From Leptobrachium leishanense (taxonomy: Eukaryota; Chordata; Amphibia; Anura; Megophryidae), in the NCBI GenBank assembly GCA_009667805.1, contig CM019066.1, positions 114,194,190 through 114,258,189 of the forward strand: a stretch of DNA of 64,000 nucleotides, given 5' to 3'. The notes beneath the pieces are model-generated. The model was not told the origin of the DNA. It made no database searches and saw only the letters and a list, made by a program, of their open reading frames with translations. This document shows positions 34,173 through 45,031 of this stretch, piece by piece. A program made the translations under genes and the position numbers. How positions within the stretch are numbered: the first letter of the stretch is position 1; every line of letters begins with the position of its first letter.

Positions 34173-34887
34173 GGGCAGTATTACATATTGCTTGCTAAAA
34201 CGTGGACGCTAAGGTGGAAAACCTGCACCTGCAGGTTTCACCTTAGTATCCTTGTATTAGCTCCATATTACGGGGCAGGTGCTGATTCAGCAGCCTGCCC
34301 CATAACGCAGCGCTGTGCCCTTGGATAATCGAGGCAGCGATAATGCGCCGCCCCAACTATCCCCTCCTGGAGTCCATAGGACTCCTTGGAGGCTTGTGCT
34401 GCCTGCAGGATCTTGCCTCTTGTGGGATCCTGCAGTCCCATGGAGTGATCGCAGATGGAGACTGGGGACTTTTTTCCCCCAGTCTCACTCTGCTCCCAGC
34501 GTCCAGAAGAGGCAGATTGGGCCGCCGTTCTTGCCGCGGGATGAGAAGTGAGTATCTGATTTTTTGGGGGGTTTCTGATTCTGCAGAAGCTTAATCCATT
34601 AGCACCAAACCCTAGCTGTGGGTAACTTTTCAGTTAACCGCAACGGGGCATAATTAGCGTTAGAACTTTGTAATCCTAATGCTAATTACTCTTTGCGCTC
34701 CCGATGTTAAGCATAGCGAGCGCAAAGTACAGTAAGCTCGCACTAGAAAGCGCAATGTCCGATGCGCTAACGGGTTTTTTAACCTGTTAACGTTCGGAAT
34801 GTGATATGGGCTGCCTACACTAGGTACCTAACGTTGACGCTCCCATATCTGATCACAAATGTTAGTGTTAAGATTGCAATATTGCCC
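34173..34887. mobile_element. foldback element (family E, copy 3)
   Basis: Ends GGGCAGTATTACA and TGCAATATTGCCC; flanking triplets CAT and GAT differ by one base. It is inverted relative to copy 2: the palindrome AAACCTGCACCTGCAGGTTT is near the left end. Donor-like GTGAGTAT at 34548-34555. Confidence 0.65.
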
Positions 34888-36315
34888 GATGTGTTTACTT
34901 TTTATTGCTATTGTTCTGTTTATGATTGGCGTTACTCTTTTATTTAGTTTTCTTTCGACACATTAAACTGGTACTATGTTTATAATAAATGTACTGCTAG
35001 ACGTGGCATAACATTTTTTTAAGATATGTGCAGCATCCAGCCAAATGATTAGGGGGTTGAATCGAAAACTTGCCTAGTTTGAGGATAAATACAGATTATA
35101 TATTTTGTAGATTTATAATATATGAAAATGAGCAATGAGTCTCGCTAGAGTATGGTTTTTTTTTTTTCACCCTTTAGAAGTTGACGGTTTGTTCGCGGCT
35201 TTCATCTCCACATATCTAACTGCAGATCCCTTCTGTTTCTGTGTATTAGGAAAGAACGGTCCCTAAGGAAGAATGTTCTTTAATGATGGTAAAATTCAAA
35301 TAACAAAGCAAAGGCAAGAGACTGATGATTTAATGGGTCAATTTCTTCCATTGCATTCTTTTCTGCATAGAAAACAAAAAAAAGAGGGGGAAAAAATGGA
35401 AATAGAAAAACAACTCTCCATTGAATTGTATATTTTAAATAGACATGGATATTGTCAGTAAAAGCAAGAACAAATTATGTTTTTATCATAATATTTTGTA
35501 GAAAATGCAACAAAGTACCAATAACAGAACAAATAATGAGACGTTTAAAGGAGCTGAATGAATACAGCCCCTTAACATAATTATTATTTACAAAATGTAT
35601 TTTAGTCTGCCCAAATATAAATGCCTGTATATGTTTAAACAGCTAATTATCCAATATTACAGAGAGTAGTCTGAAATTATGGGGATTTGTATCCGCAAAA
35701 TTGTTCTACGTTTTACTTGGACTGTAAGCAAACCAATAATTCCAAAAAATGATTTATGAGTTAGCTATTTTTTTGTCAGTTGAATTGAGTCAGAATTCAA
35801 GGCCTGTCTATTTCGGGTTTAATTCTCTTTTTGGCATGTTTTATAATTAAAAGTACATGTTGACAAAAAAATATTTAGGTTTTGTGTTTCAGGTGAACTA
35901 AACAAGCTTTTTAATAGAGTTTGCAGAACTTATATAGACATTTAAAAATGTAAAAAAATAAAAAAAGATGTTTTAAAAATGCATTTTTGTTAAATGTGAA
36001 ATAAAGATTAAAGAGACGGTGGAAGTATATTTATATTAATAAATTCAAGCAACCAGTGAACCAAAAGGAAGTTTGTGTATAGTTGCTGTAGCTAATAGGT
36101 CTATTGCAACAAAGTACATCCATATAAAGAATGTCCAGGCATAACCCTGCAACTACATATTGGTAGCGTTTAATATCAGTCAATGAAGCGATAAACTGCA
36201 ATATACAGTATGTGATATATCTCAAAAATCTGTTTTATAAAATGATAGCGCTTGATGCATTAACCGGTATATAATAATTAGCATACTGCTGCTCCAGCCA
36301 TATATACTGCCACCT
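34888..36315. other. AT-rich unique-looking DNA
   Basis: No repeats with ends. A plus-strand acceptor-like tract at about 35225-35250 precedes a short frame but lacks a good donor. Confidence 0.45.
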
Positions 36316-36318
36316 TTA

Positions 36319-36645
36319 AGCCGGGGGCACACTAGGCGTTTTCTTTAACACACAGTACGTGCGCTAAAACACACCGGCGTCCACTCGATGCCCGCCTGCC
36401 CCCCCCCCACAACGCTGCAAAGCGCGATCTTCCTATGGAGGATCGCGCTTTGCAGCCCGTCGACGCACATCCTACCGCATCGACGGTAAGGATCTCTAGG
36501 TGGGCGCATGCTACGCGCGCACTAAGTGCGTGGCACAAGCATGTGGCCGGCCCCGTCGCAGCATCACAACGCTGCGACGGACGCCGGTAAGTGCGTCATA
36601 ACGCATGCTAGTGCACACAAGAAAACGCCTAGTGTGCACCCGGCC
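36319..36645. mobile_element. MITE with TTA duplication (family G-like, copy 3)
   Basis: Ends AGCCGGGGGCACACTAGGCG and CGCCTAGTGTGCACCCGGCC, TTA on both sides (36316-36318 and 36646-36648). Internal GGATCGCGCTTTGCAGCC resembles the copy at 37209. Confidence 0.7.
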
Positions 36646-36648
36646 TTA

Positions 36649-37205
36649 ATAGCATGAACAAAATACACAATCAAAACCACCAGTAGAGCGCTACTGATTT
36701 ACACCATCGGTGTTACACAACCTTATAAATAGCAGGTAATTATTGCATCATTTTTATCTGCATTAACAAGTTGCTGTTATTACCATAGGGTACCGCCACC
36801 TTGTTCCTGATCCTATGGATTTTGGCACTAAAATAAGCCATTAAAATGAAGATATTTGTTAGTATACTTGATTACTCTTTTGGGAAGTTTCCTTCTGCAA
36901 TATTACGGGGCCGTGTTTATTTTAGTTTTTGGCAAAGTCCCGATTCTTTCTTTCCATCATTTTCTAGAATTTGAGCATCCTAGCCAACTACTGTAATGCC
37001 AAAGTAAAGTCATGCCTACTTGGCTTGTCAGTATGAGTAACAGCTCTTTTAAAATTTGGACATATTTCCTTACTCCCACAGTACTCCAATAAGGGAACTA
37101 ATTTGTAGATCTTAGAAAATAGAAGCAATGCATGTTCATTTCAGTGTATGACTTTCTTCTCATATTCTTCTCATATCACATCCTAATATTTAACTCTCTC
37201 ATGGT
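36649..37205. other. no feature recognised
   Basis: Unique-looking AT-rich DNA between two MITEs. Confidence 0.5.
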
Positions 37206-37208
37206 TTA

Positions 37209-37554
37209 GGCTGGGGTCAGACGAGCGTTTTTAAGAGCGAAAGGAAAGCCTGTGTGAGTGGACGTTCCTTCCACTCTGACACCCATCTGGCCACCTCGCT
37301 GAGCGCAGTTACTGCGCTCAGGGCTGCAAGGCTCGATCCTCTTATGGAGGATCACGCTTTGCAGTCCTGTTGAACGCACGTCGTAGTTCTTCGATGTGGA
37401 GGCTTTCAGCACAGCCGCAGCACGGCCGCTGTAGCGCACACAATTTGTGCACTCTACAGCGTGTGGCCGGCCCCGTCGAAGTGTCACAACACTGCGACGA
37501 ATGCCGGAAGACACGTCAGTACGGCGCACATAGTGAGCTCGTCTGACCCCAGCC
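37209..37554. mobile_element. MITE with TTA duplication (family G, copy 2)
   Basis: Ends GGCTGGGGTCAGACGAGC and GCTCGTCTGACCCCAGCC are perfect inverted repeats of 18 bases; TTA at 37206-37208 and 37555-37557. A 107-codon minus-strand frame across it is incidental. Confidence 0.8.
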
Positions 37555-37557
37555 TTA

Positions 37558-37870
37558 CTCCCCAGTACAGTAATAATTCAATTTCGTTGCGACATTGGCA
37601 ATATTTACTGCTCTGTGACTCTTATACATTGTCTCCATGCAGAGCAGGGCAGAAGCAAGGGTTTAATAATGTGCATATGTTTCTTTTGGGAGGTCCAGCA
37701 GGCTCTTTGTTTAACTAGGAATAACTCACTAACAGTAAGAAATGAATAATTTGGGAGTAAGTTGGGAAATGCTCTTTTGACTCGTCGATTTGTTTAGGTA
37801 GAGATGAACAATTTGGAATATAATGTACTTTAAAGCAAAGAGCCCTTAAATACGTGTGTATGTTTCTTAC
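37558..37870. other. no repeat recognised; possible 3' UTR of the minus-strand gene
   Basis: If the candidate last exon ends the host gene, its 3' UTR would run here. ATTAAA occurs just after the stop (37873-37878) and again near 37660 on the minus strand. Confidence 0.25.
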
Positions 37871-37878
37871 TTTTTAAT

Positions 37879-37977
37879 TCAGTCACTCAGAAGACCAATG
37901 GTGTGCTGCAGCAAAGGCGGCAGAAAACGAAGGCCAGTAGTGTCTACCACTATCCTAACCTGCTGAGCAGACATCTC
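37879..37977 (-). CDS. candidate last coding exon of an unidentified minus-strand gene
   Basis: The acceptor is strong: CATTTTTTTATATCAG before GAGATG. The frame begins on a codon boundary, which fits exon 40472-40580 ending on one. It encodes 32 residues including EMSAQQVRIVVDTTGLRF and LLQHTIGLLSD, then TGA. The other two frames stop early. A donor-like GTAAGAAAC lies 10 bases past the stop, so the stop could also mark a pseudo-exon. Confidence 0.4.
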   Translation of the reverse strand, partial: EMSAQQVRIVVDTTGLRFLPPLLQHTIGLLSD

Positions 37978-38160
37978 CTGATATAAAAAAATGTATATGG
38001 GAAACTTACAAACTATTCTATGATGGAAGAACAAAACTAATAGCTGTCCTGAACTAGATTCCATTCATGGAATAAATATATAAGGACATTTTCCTAGAGA
38101 GAATTTTAGCTGAATTATGGGGGAGGTTAATATGATAGCTGTACTTGCATGGAACATGCT

Positions 38161-38553
38161 CAGGCATGTACTGGCCATAGGGACTACAGAGAGATTCCCA
38201 GTGGGCCGATGGCTCAGTGGGCCAATGTGAATGACCTCGGTGCGTCTGTGTTGTTTTACCCAATCGCTCTGCAGCAACTCCGGGAACTGTAGAGCAGAGA
38301 TCTCAAACTCTGGCCCCCCATATGTTTCTGAACTACACCTCCCATGATTCTCTGTCAATCTACTGCTTTCAAAGAATTCTGAGAATTGTAGGCAAATCTT
38401 GGGGGGGGGGGGCAGAGTTTGAGATCCCTACTGTAGAGCGATTGGTTGAGCGATCCGGTTGGCTTATATACTATTTTAGTACTGTTTGCATAATTAAAGT
38501 GGGCCGGTCTGGATGAAGTCCAGGGCTGATTTTTTTGTCCCAGTCCAGCCCTG
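38161..38553. mobile_element. hAT non-autonomous element M
   Basis: Ends CAGGCATGTACTGGCCA and TCCCAGTCCAGCCCTG. Flanking octamers AACATGCT and TACATGCT (38153-38160 and 38554-38561) agree in seven of eight bases: hAT. It carries a second hAT inside. Confidence 0.75.
38295..38430. mobile_element. hAT MITE N nested in M
   Basis: 136 bases with ends CAGAGATCTCAAACTC and GAGTTTGAGATCCCTA and a perfect 8-bp duplication CTGTAGAG (38287-38294 and 38431-38438). It contains a G-run (38401-38412). Confidence 0.85.
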
Positions 38554-38780
38554 TACATGCTACAACATTTGATTAATCTCAGTAAGAACCGTATACTATT
38601 TAATTCATCTATAAACTCATTGGCACACAAAAAAAATACTGCTTTTAACATAAAATACATTTAACAAGACAAATGAGTAATTAATACAAAAGGGTTCTTC
38701 TAAACCTTACCTATTCTCAAATTACAGCCAAAATCTGTACAAAGAATTTAATAATGGGATGATGATGTTCGAAAAAGAAT

Positions 38781-39173
38781 TTAACCTCCCTGACGGTATT
38801 CTCGAGTGTGGCTCAGGGTTAACTTTTCGTACCGAAAGCGGTATCCCCGAGCCACACTCGGGCTGGATACTTACATGTCCTGCGCTCCCTCGCTGATCCC
38901 CGCAGTCTCCTCCAGCCGCTCGCAACGTCATACTTCCTGGTTCTCTTCACGCTAGGAGTGAACCAGGAAGTGTGACATCGCGATCGGCTGCAGTGTGACT
39001 GCGGGGACAGCGAGGGAGCGCAGGACATGTAAGTATCGGCCCGAGTGTGGCTCGGGGATACTGCTTTCAGTATTGAAAGTTAACCCCGAGCCACACTTAT
39101 ACCGCTAGGGGGCCAGAATAAATAGGACCGATTCTGACATAAAATGTCAGAATCGGACCGCCAGGGAGGTTAA
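38781..39173. mobile_element. TTAA-flanked element (family A, copy 2)
   Basis: TTAACCTCCCTGACGGT and ACCGCCAGGGAGGTTAA ends; TTAA at 38781-38784 and 39170-39173. 393 bases, largely a palindrome around CCGAGTGTGGCTCGGGG with arms CCTGCGCTCCCTCGCTG. Donor-like motifs face outward on both strands (38867-38874 and 39029-39036). Confidence 0.8.
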
Positions 39174-40471
39174 TAATGGGCACACAAATGTCTTGCATTG
39201 CAAAAATAATCTGTAGCGAAATTCAATAAATGGCATCAAAAACCATAACAAAAAAAACCTGTAGCTATATGGAAAAAATCACATGAACACATATTTTTCT
39301 ATGCGAGAGATTAGTGTGCCTGTTATTATATTATTAGCATTTTTAAACATTCCCAAATGTGCTAGTTTAACCAGTGAGCAGAAAAATGTACTCCCTATAA
39401 ACAAACAGTAATTATGTTATACAGTATTAGTGATTAATAACTGTTTATAAATAGGCAAAAAAAGCATGTAATGATAGAATAGGTACATGACAGCATGACA
39501 ACACAAACACACCCCTAAATCAATACGGCCCCCAATTATGGCCAAGCTGGTAGTAGGCAGCCACTAAGAAGGAAAAACAACGCAGACGGTTAAGTCATAG
39601 TCGGACCCTTTTCACAGGTCTGTTAAAAGCTAGCCACAGTAATATCTGGACTTAAAATTGGAAGAAGCCACTGGCAAAATAATGGAGAGCTGCACAGGCC
39701 CTGCACAAGATTACATGTAGATGAGGGTGGATCTGTTCCAGTGGAAAAACCCTTGAGAACTATTTGCTCTCAGCGTGCTTCAGTTTGTCGCGAGAGGGGG
39801 TGGTGGATCGCTCCCACCTCTTCACCATGGGACCCATTTTCTAACTATGTTTTAATGTTTGCAGATCCAAAATCACACAACAGCAGTTTTTGTCAAGCAG
39901 TATTATTTTCCCTCAATACCAGAGGCAGACACGGCTAACAACTGACCTTACTACAACGTTCACTAAGCACAAATGTACAGTAGGCAGCTGTAAAAGCAGA
40001 GTCATAACAGTGTTGGAAATGACACGGTAAATTAATGAGAGGCCAGTTTACTTATCAGGACACTCGTTAATGTTAACGCAAATTGTGAAAGGGCACATGG
40101 TTTTATCTGTCAATCTATTATTTATTACAATGTCCTATAATTGGGTTGAACGTTCATACTTTTTCTTTAAACATACTTGTGCTTCACATGTGTTTTTCAT
40201 ATCTGTGTCATCCTTCCCCTTGTCTCTTGTGTGGTGCAGAATGACCTGTATCAGACATTTTAATATTCTGTCACCTTGATCATCATCTCATATATTATAT
40301 AATTCTGGATTTCTGATGGTAAAAATGTTTTGAATTTGAATTTTCTTTTAAAAAAGTAAAATAAAGATTCTTATCATGTGTTCGGTTTCCTAACTCAAAT
40401 ATTTTGTGTTGTAATGCACAATTTTTATGACTTAGATCATATTTGAATTATGCGTTTGCATGTAAACTTAC
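39174..40471. other. probable intron of the minus-strand gene, no repeat recognised
   Basis: AT-rich unique-looking sequence downstream (on the minus strand) of exon 40472-40580. No further exon was identified in it. Confidence 0.4.
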
Positions 40472-40580
40472 CTTTACAGCTGACAACAGTTTCTGCTGAA
40501 ATAAAGAGAATTCTCCAGTATGGTTTTGGACTTTACTTTTTTCAATAACCCAATCTGGCAAGATTTCATCTGATTTTAGC
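40472..40580 (-). CDS. internal coding exon of an unidentified host gene
   Basis: 109 bases with an excellent acceptor (TTTACCTTTTTTCCAG before GCTAAA) and donor (GTAAAG|GTAAGTTT). Only one frame is open: one leading base, then 36 codons containing LKSDEILPDWVIEKSK and HTGEFSLFQQKLLSAVK, ending on a codon boundary. The leading base completes a codon with the two trailing bases of exon 44959-45031. Composition is that of an ordinary soluble helical protein; I do not recognise the family. The surroundings are unique-looking, not repeat. Confidence 0.65.
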
Positions 40581-41293
40581 CTGGAAAAAAGGTAAACATG
40601 AATGAAAGGTTTGTTCTGTTGTATATTTTATGAACCACATTGTAATTCTGAATAAGAAAACTTAATCAACATTGTTATTGTTTGTTTGATTAAATATACG
40701 GTTTTTCTCTCTGTTTCGTATTTATTCAAAATGTTTTAGGATGTTAACATTAGGGTATCAGAACTGCAACATGGTATTTTTGTTAGAAGAAAATTAAGAA
40801 TCAGACTAGCATTGTTTAAACCTATGAAAAAAAAACACATGTAGCTATTTCATTGTGAATCATATCAAACGCCCAGTGTGGTTGACCTCATCCGACCAAA
40901 AAGTTATCCTCTCAAAACCCTATTACTTATGCTATATCAGTAAATAAGGAGTTGTTACTTTGTTGCGTTAGAATATTTTCATGAGACTGTCTCATAACAG
41001 ACCAAAATCTAGTTGGGATTTTATAAGACTTCAGTGACTTTGTGTTGGTGACTTTGGATAGAAGTCCATCCAGTGGTAAAGTCACTCTTCTCATTCAGCT
41101 GGACCCATCGTCCATCACGATAAGCCGTCTAACTTAGAAACTTCCCTCGTGCAAGGTGATCTTACAATCCTGCGTCTCACATCGCTTAATGCCTTTCTAT
41201 TAATGTATTTGTTTACATCTTGATATTCGCTGTATAAGTGTGTATGCTTATGTGTCTGTATCCTGCGTCTCATATTGCTTAATGCCTTTTCTC
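40581..41293. other. probable intron, no repeat recognised
   Basis: Unique-looking AT-rich sequence between the exon and the TTAA element B3. Confidence 0.4.
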
Positions 41294-42529
41294 TTAACCA
41301 CTTCAATGCTAAGGACGCGCTCAGCGCGTCCTCAGCATTACCGCTGGTGTGCTGAGGATGCGCTGAGCGCGTCCTCACATTGGGGTCAGCGTTCGGCCGG
41401 GTTCCGGCCGATCGCTGGCCCCTCCGGTGCGGGCTGACATCCTGGATGTCAGCCCGGCATCCGGACCAGCAGCCGCCATTATTAGGTGTCATCGCGGGGG
41501 CGCGATGACACCTAATTCAGGCGCCCCCCCCGCATGTGCGGAGGAGGCGCCTGAAGGGGGGGGGGGGAGGTCCTTCGGACCTCTCTCCCTCCCGATCGGC
41601 GGCGCACAGGGGGTTAACCCAGGCATCATTTGGAAGGGCACAGCCTGCCCTTCCAAATGATGCCTGGCATTAACCCCTGGGGAGCTGGATCGCAAATCGG
41701 CGCTGAAAAGCGCCGATTCGCGATCCTTCCCGGGAGCTGGCCGACATCTTGGATGTCGGCCAAGCTTCCGGGAACTCCCCAGAGGACTGGCGTCATCGTG
41801 CGTAGCACGATGACGCCAGTCCTACAGTTAACCCCTAACTGCCACCAAGTGTGGAGATAGGGAGTTCCAATGAACTCCCTATCTCCCGATCCGTGGCAGC
41901 TAGGGGTTAAATTTTGATATCGTTGGATCGGCCAGAGCATGGCCGTTCCAACGATACAAACATGAAAGTTAAAAATGTTGTAAAAAAAATAATAAAAATA
42001 AATAAATAAAAAAAATTAAAAAAAAAATAAAAATAAAAATAAACACTTTTTTTCTTTTTTTTGGGTTGTTAATGCAGCAATATTGTTCCCATTTCAATTA
42101 TAATGTGAACAATGATGCTGCACTAACGATTTTTGTATGCGGTGCGTTTGTTAAAAATAGTGTCATTTTCCCCAAACAAAAAGTAACGAGACCCCATCTC
42201 TAATTTTTTTTAACAAGCGCACCCCATACAAAATATAACCGCAATTGCTCGCATGTTAAAATGTGGAAAAAAACACTTTACACGTTGTAAATTATTGAAA
42301 ATACATATTTTATTGCATTTTTTGTTATAATATACAGACATGACATAACGTATACATATAATAATGACATATTATGAATCTACCGAGTCTGACGGAAAGA
42401 ACGATATATAATATGTCGGTGTCATATACTAAAATAAGCCTTAAAAACACGTTTAAACATGATGCGCAAAACAGGTAAAAAATGACCTCAGCACAGGGGC
42501 GGGAAAAGCCTCAGCAGCGAAAGGGTTAA
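41294..42529. mobile_element. 1.2-kb TTAA element (family B, copy 3)
   Basis: TTAA at 41294-41297 and 42526-42529; ends TTAACCACTTCAATGCT and AGCAGCGAAAGGGTTAA. Same layout as copy 2: stacked GC hairpins (AAGGACGCGCTCAGCGCGTCC near 41315, GGCATCATTTGGAAGGGCA near 41620), then an A/T-rich core, then CGTTTAAAC-containing right half. Confidence 0.8.
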
Positions 42530-43100
42530 TGTATATTATGTTAACATTTTAATATTCACTGTATATGCGTGCATGCTTATGTGAGTGTATATATTTATAC
42601 ACAAGTCTTTATGTGTACATACATAGGTAATTTCATACTCCAATCAACATGCTATATTTTTACTCTAGTTCTGTTTGCTTTCCTTTGTTCTCATGCTATT
42701 TAAATTCTGCATCCCACTCCCTTTCATATTTTTTTCTCCCCATTTGCCCTGCTATCTGCCCCCCCATGTCATGTTCACTGATCCTTAACTTTTATGGCCT
42801 CCACATCCCCCTAAGGTCCTGAACAATCTCCAACCCAATGTGATGCTATTGTAAACTTAATTTCTCTTCCAGCTCACACCTGAAATTCATTCAGTCTTTT
42901 ACCTGGGCCACACTGAAAGCTACTCACTCTTCTCATTCAGTTGGACTTTGCTTCCGCCCTCGTCACCCACCCACCCACCCCATGGTTCTCACTTAATATA
43001 TACACACAACTAATTGATCATGTGATATCTCGGCTAGCAACCTACACCATTCACTCTGGAACCTCTCTCTATTTCCTGTCCCCCCCCACCTTTCTCTAGA
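42530..43100. other. pyrimidine-rich lead-in, possible LINE 5' UTR
   Basis: C/T-rich sequence running into the LINE open frame at 43101; it may be the LINE 5' UTR but has no diagnostic motif. Confidence 0.3.
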
Positions 43101-43913
43101 ATGTTTATTCCACTGTTGCTTCTCTTTTCTCTCTCCTCCCTTCTCTCTAAAAGTACCCTCTCCTTCTATACACCTTACCAATTACCCCAAGTTGGAAAAC
43201 CAGTCCTAATACATCATGGCCTGCTTGGTTCTTTAAACCTATCAGCTGAGTGCTGGTGGAGAGTGTTAAAATCCAGCCCTCCCACCCCCACACGACAATC
43301 ACATTATTACCAAAAGAGAACTCTGCCCAAATTCCTATTTATACTGCTACTTGCCCTGGCAGGTGATGTGGCATCTAACCCTGGTCCTATAGCTGACACA
43401 ACCTTTAGTCTCCGCAATAAAAAAGGCCTCTCCTTTGTGCACTGCAATATCCGCAGCTTACTCCCTAAACTGGATGAGCTGCAAGCTTGGTGTTGCTATT
43501 ACAAACCCAAAGTCATTGTGCTCACAGAATCATGATTAACCCCAAAAGTACGAGACTTTGCCATATCAATACAGGGGTATTCGTGTTATAGAAAGGACAG
43601 AACTAAGAGAGGAGGGGGAATTGTTATTTATGTTGACGAGTCCATAAAGTTCACCCCTTTGCAGAATTCTAGCTCCCCGGCCACCTTTGATTTCTTCTCT
43701 GGTGTAATTGAGATACTGTTCGGTAAATCGATTATTGTTGCTGGATTCTATCGCCCACCGAGCTCTCCAGTGCACTCTTTCTCTGACATAACTCAAACCC
43801 TTAATAACTTGCTTGCAATAAACCAAAAAAGTAAACTGCTGGTCCTCAGCGATTTTAATATAGATTGGCTGAATCTTGCCCCAGTCTTAAGTCCCTCAAG
43901 AGCTCCCTATTAA
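43101..43913 (+). pseudogene. LINE ORF with 2A-like motif and APE endonuclease, internally deleted
   Basis: One frame runs from 43101 to about 43877 with a single TGA at 43533-43535, where the family has Trp (TES-x-L). Residues about 90-104 read LALAGDVASNPGP, a 2A-like D-V-x-x-NPGP motif preceded by a hydrophobic stretch. Then come APE-type endonuclease signatures: NIRSLLPKLDEL, TES, RGGGIVIYV, GFYRPPSSP and LVLSDFNIDWL. The frame then jumps into the LINE's C-terminal tail and 3' UTR (43878-44147), so the whole reverse-transcriptase domain is missing. CR1/L2/Rex-type LINEs have this layout. The copy cannot retrotranspose by itself. Confidence 0.75.
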
Positions 43914-44147
43914 AATACCTGGATACGGAATGCACCTGTAAACATGTAACATAATGACTTTATTTCCTACATATTTATTTCTGTGATAATCTGTATATTT
44001 GTGTTGTTTTTTTACTATCTTGCATTTTATTACTTTGTATTTCTGTAACAACTGTAAAAATTGCAATGCTCTTGAACCCAGGACATACTTGAAAACGAGC
44101 GAAATCTCAATGTATCCTTCCTGGTAAAATACTTTGCAAACAAACAA
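43878..44147 (+). mobile_element. 3' tail of the deleted LINE (family LN1)
   Basis: AGTCCCTCAAGAGCTCCC ... TGTAAACATGTAACATAATG ... TTGAACCCAGGACATACTTG ... CTTCCTGGTAAAATACTTTG, the same 3' UTR as the copies at 16796 and 57252. Confidence 0.8.
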
Positions 44148-44166
44148 ATAGAAGACCCGGAGAAGG

Positions 44167-44355
44167 TTTTTTTTTCCTCAGGAAAGATACATTGAGATTT
44201 CTCTTGTTTTCAAGTATGTCCTGGGTGGCGAGTATGTACCAATATGTGTCTTGCCTAAGGACACTTACTGGAGAGGTGCTCTTGCCAGGATTCGAACCTG
44301 AGTCTCTACAGTCTCCATTGTTATAGAGCAGTGATGGTACCTCTACACCACACAG
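44167..44355 (-). mobile_element. tRNA-derived SINE with LINE LN1 tail
   Basis: On the minus strand: tRNA-like head with A box TGGTGTAGAGG and perfect B box GGTTCGAATCC, a middle part with GTGTCCTTAGGCAAGACAC, then CCCAGGACATACTTGAAAAC and AGAAATCTCAATGTATC, which is the 3' tail of the LN1 LINE, and a run of A. A perfect 10-bp duplication CCGGAGAAGG flanks it (44157-44166 and 44356-44365). Structure and duplication show retrotransposition by the LINE machinery that recognises this tail. Full length. Confidence 0.85.
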
Positions 44356-44365
44356 CCGGAGAAGG

Positions 44366-44958
44366 GTTTGTTAGAAGCTCTTTACATTAACAAAAAAAAT
44401 AAATCACAACAATCTACCCCACATTCTTTCAACAAATTTCAACAAATGTTGAAACGATGGCTAGAAATAGAAATGGGTGGAAAACATTCTGACATTAGGT
44501 TTACATTTTGCTGGGTGGGTTCAAAAAGTTTATTTTAGTCATCAATCCAATGTGGATAAATGATAAATGTTGTAGAAGATTCAACAACTATTAAGAAGCC
44601 CCAGTCTACATGCAAGTGATATTGTACAACTCAGAGCCCATAACTGGTCTGACAAGCTACACTATGAGGGATCGACAGATCCTAACTACATTGCAATTTT
44701 TGTGAAAACACAGTTGTAGAGCACCAAACAAAATGTTTTCTCTTCCCCAGACATTTGTAAATTACATGGAAATGCAGTGACATGTCATTCAGTATATGGA
44801 TCCAAAGCTCTAGAGTTCCAAAAGAACAGTTTTCCCCAAACAAACAATTCACAGCCACAAAATAAATACTAAATAAAGGAAACAGTACCCTTGGAAATGA
44901 AAATATGCGCAGCCCATAAAATAACGAAAAAATGGAAATTTATAGTCAAGACACTTAC
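44366..44958. other. probable intron, no repeat recognised
   Basis: AT-rich unique-looking sequence between the SINE and exon 44959-45031. Confidence 0.4.
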
Positions 44959-45031
44959 TCTGTTATGTATCTGCACGTTCGCAGCATCTCCTGATGTTCA
45001 GGAGTGGGGGAACATCGCCTGGGAGCACCTC
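44959..45031 (-). CDS. internal coding exon of an unidentified host gene
   Basis: 73 bases with a strong acceptor (TCTTTCTTTATTACAG before GAGGTG) and strong donor (AACAGA|GTAAGTGTC). Only one frame is open: two leading bases, 23 codons containing GAPRRCSPTPEHQEML and RTCRYIT, two trailing bases. The trailing GA plus the first G of exon 40472-40580 gives Glu, so phases match. No family recognised. Confidence 0.6.

Noticed and set aside
35225..35300. Possible plus-strand exon
   Set aside because: Acceptor good but donor (ATG|GTAAAATT) weak and frame only 13 codons.
44290..44355. tRNA gene on the minus strand
   Set aside because: The A and B boxes belong to the head of a SINE with LINE tail and target duplication; no proper cloverleaf or terminator.
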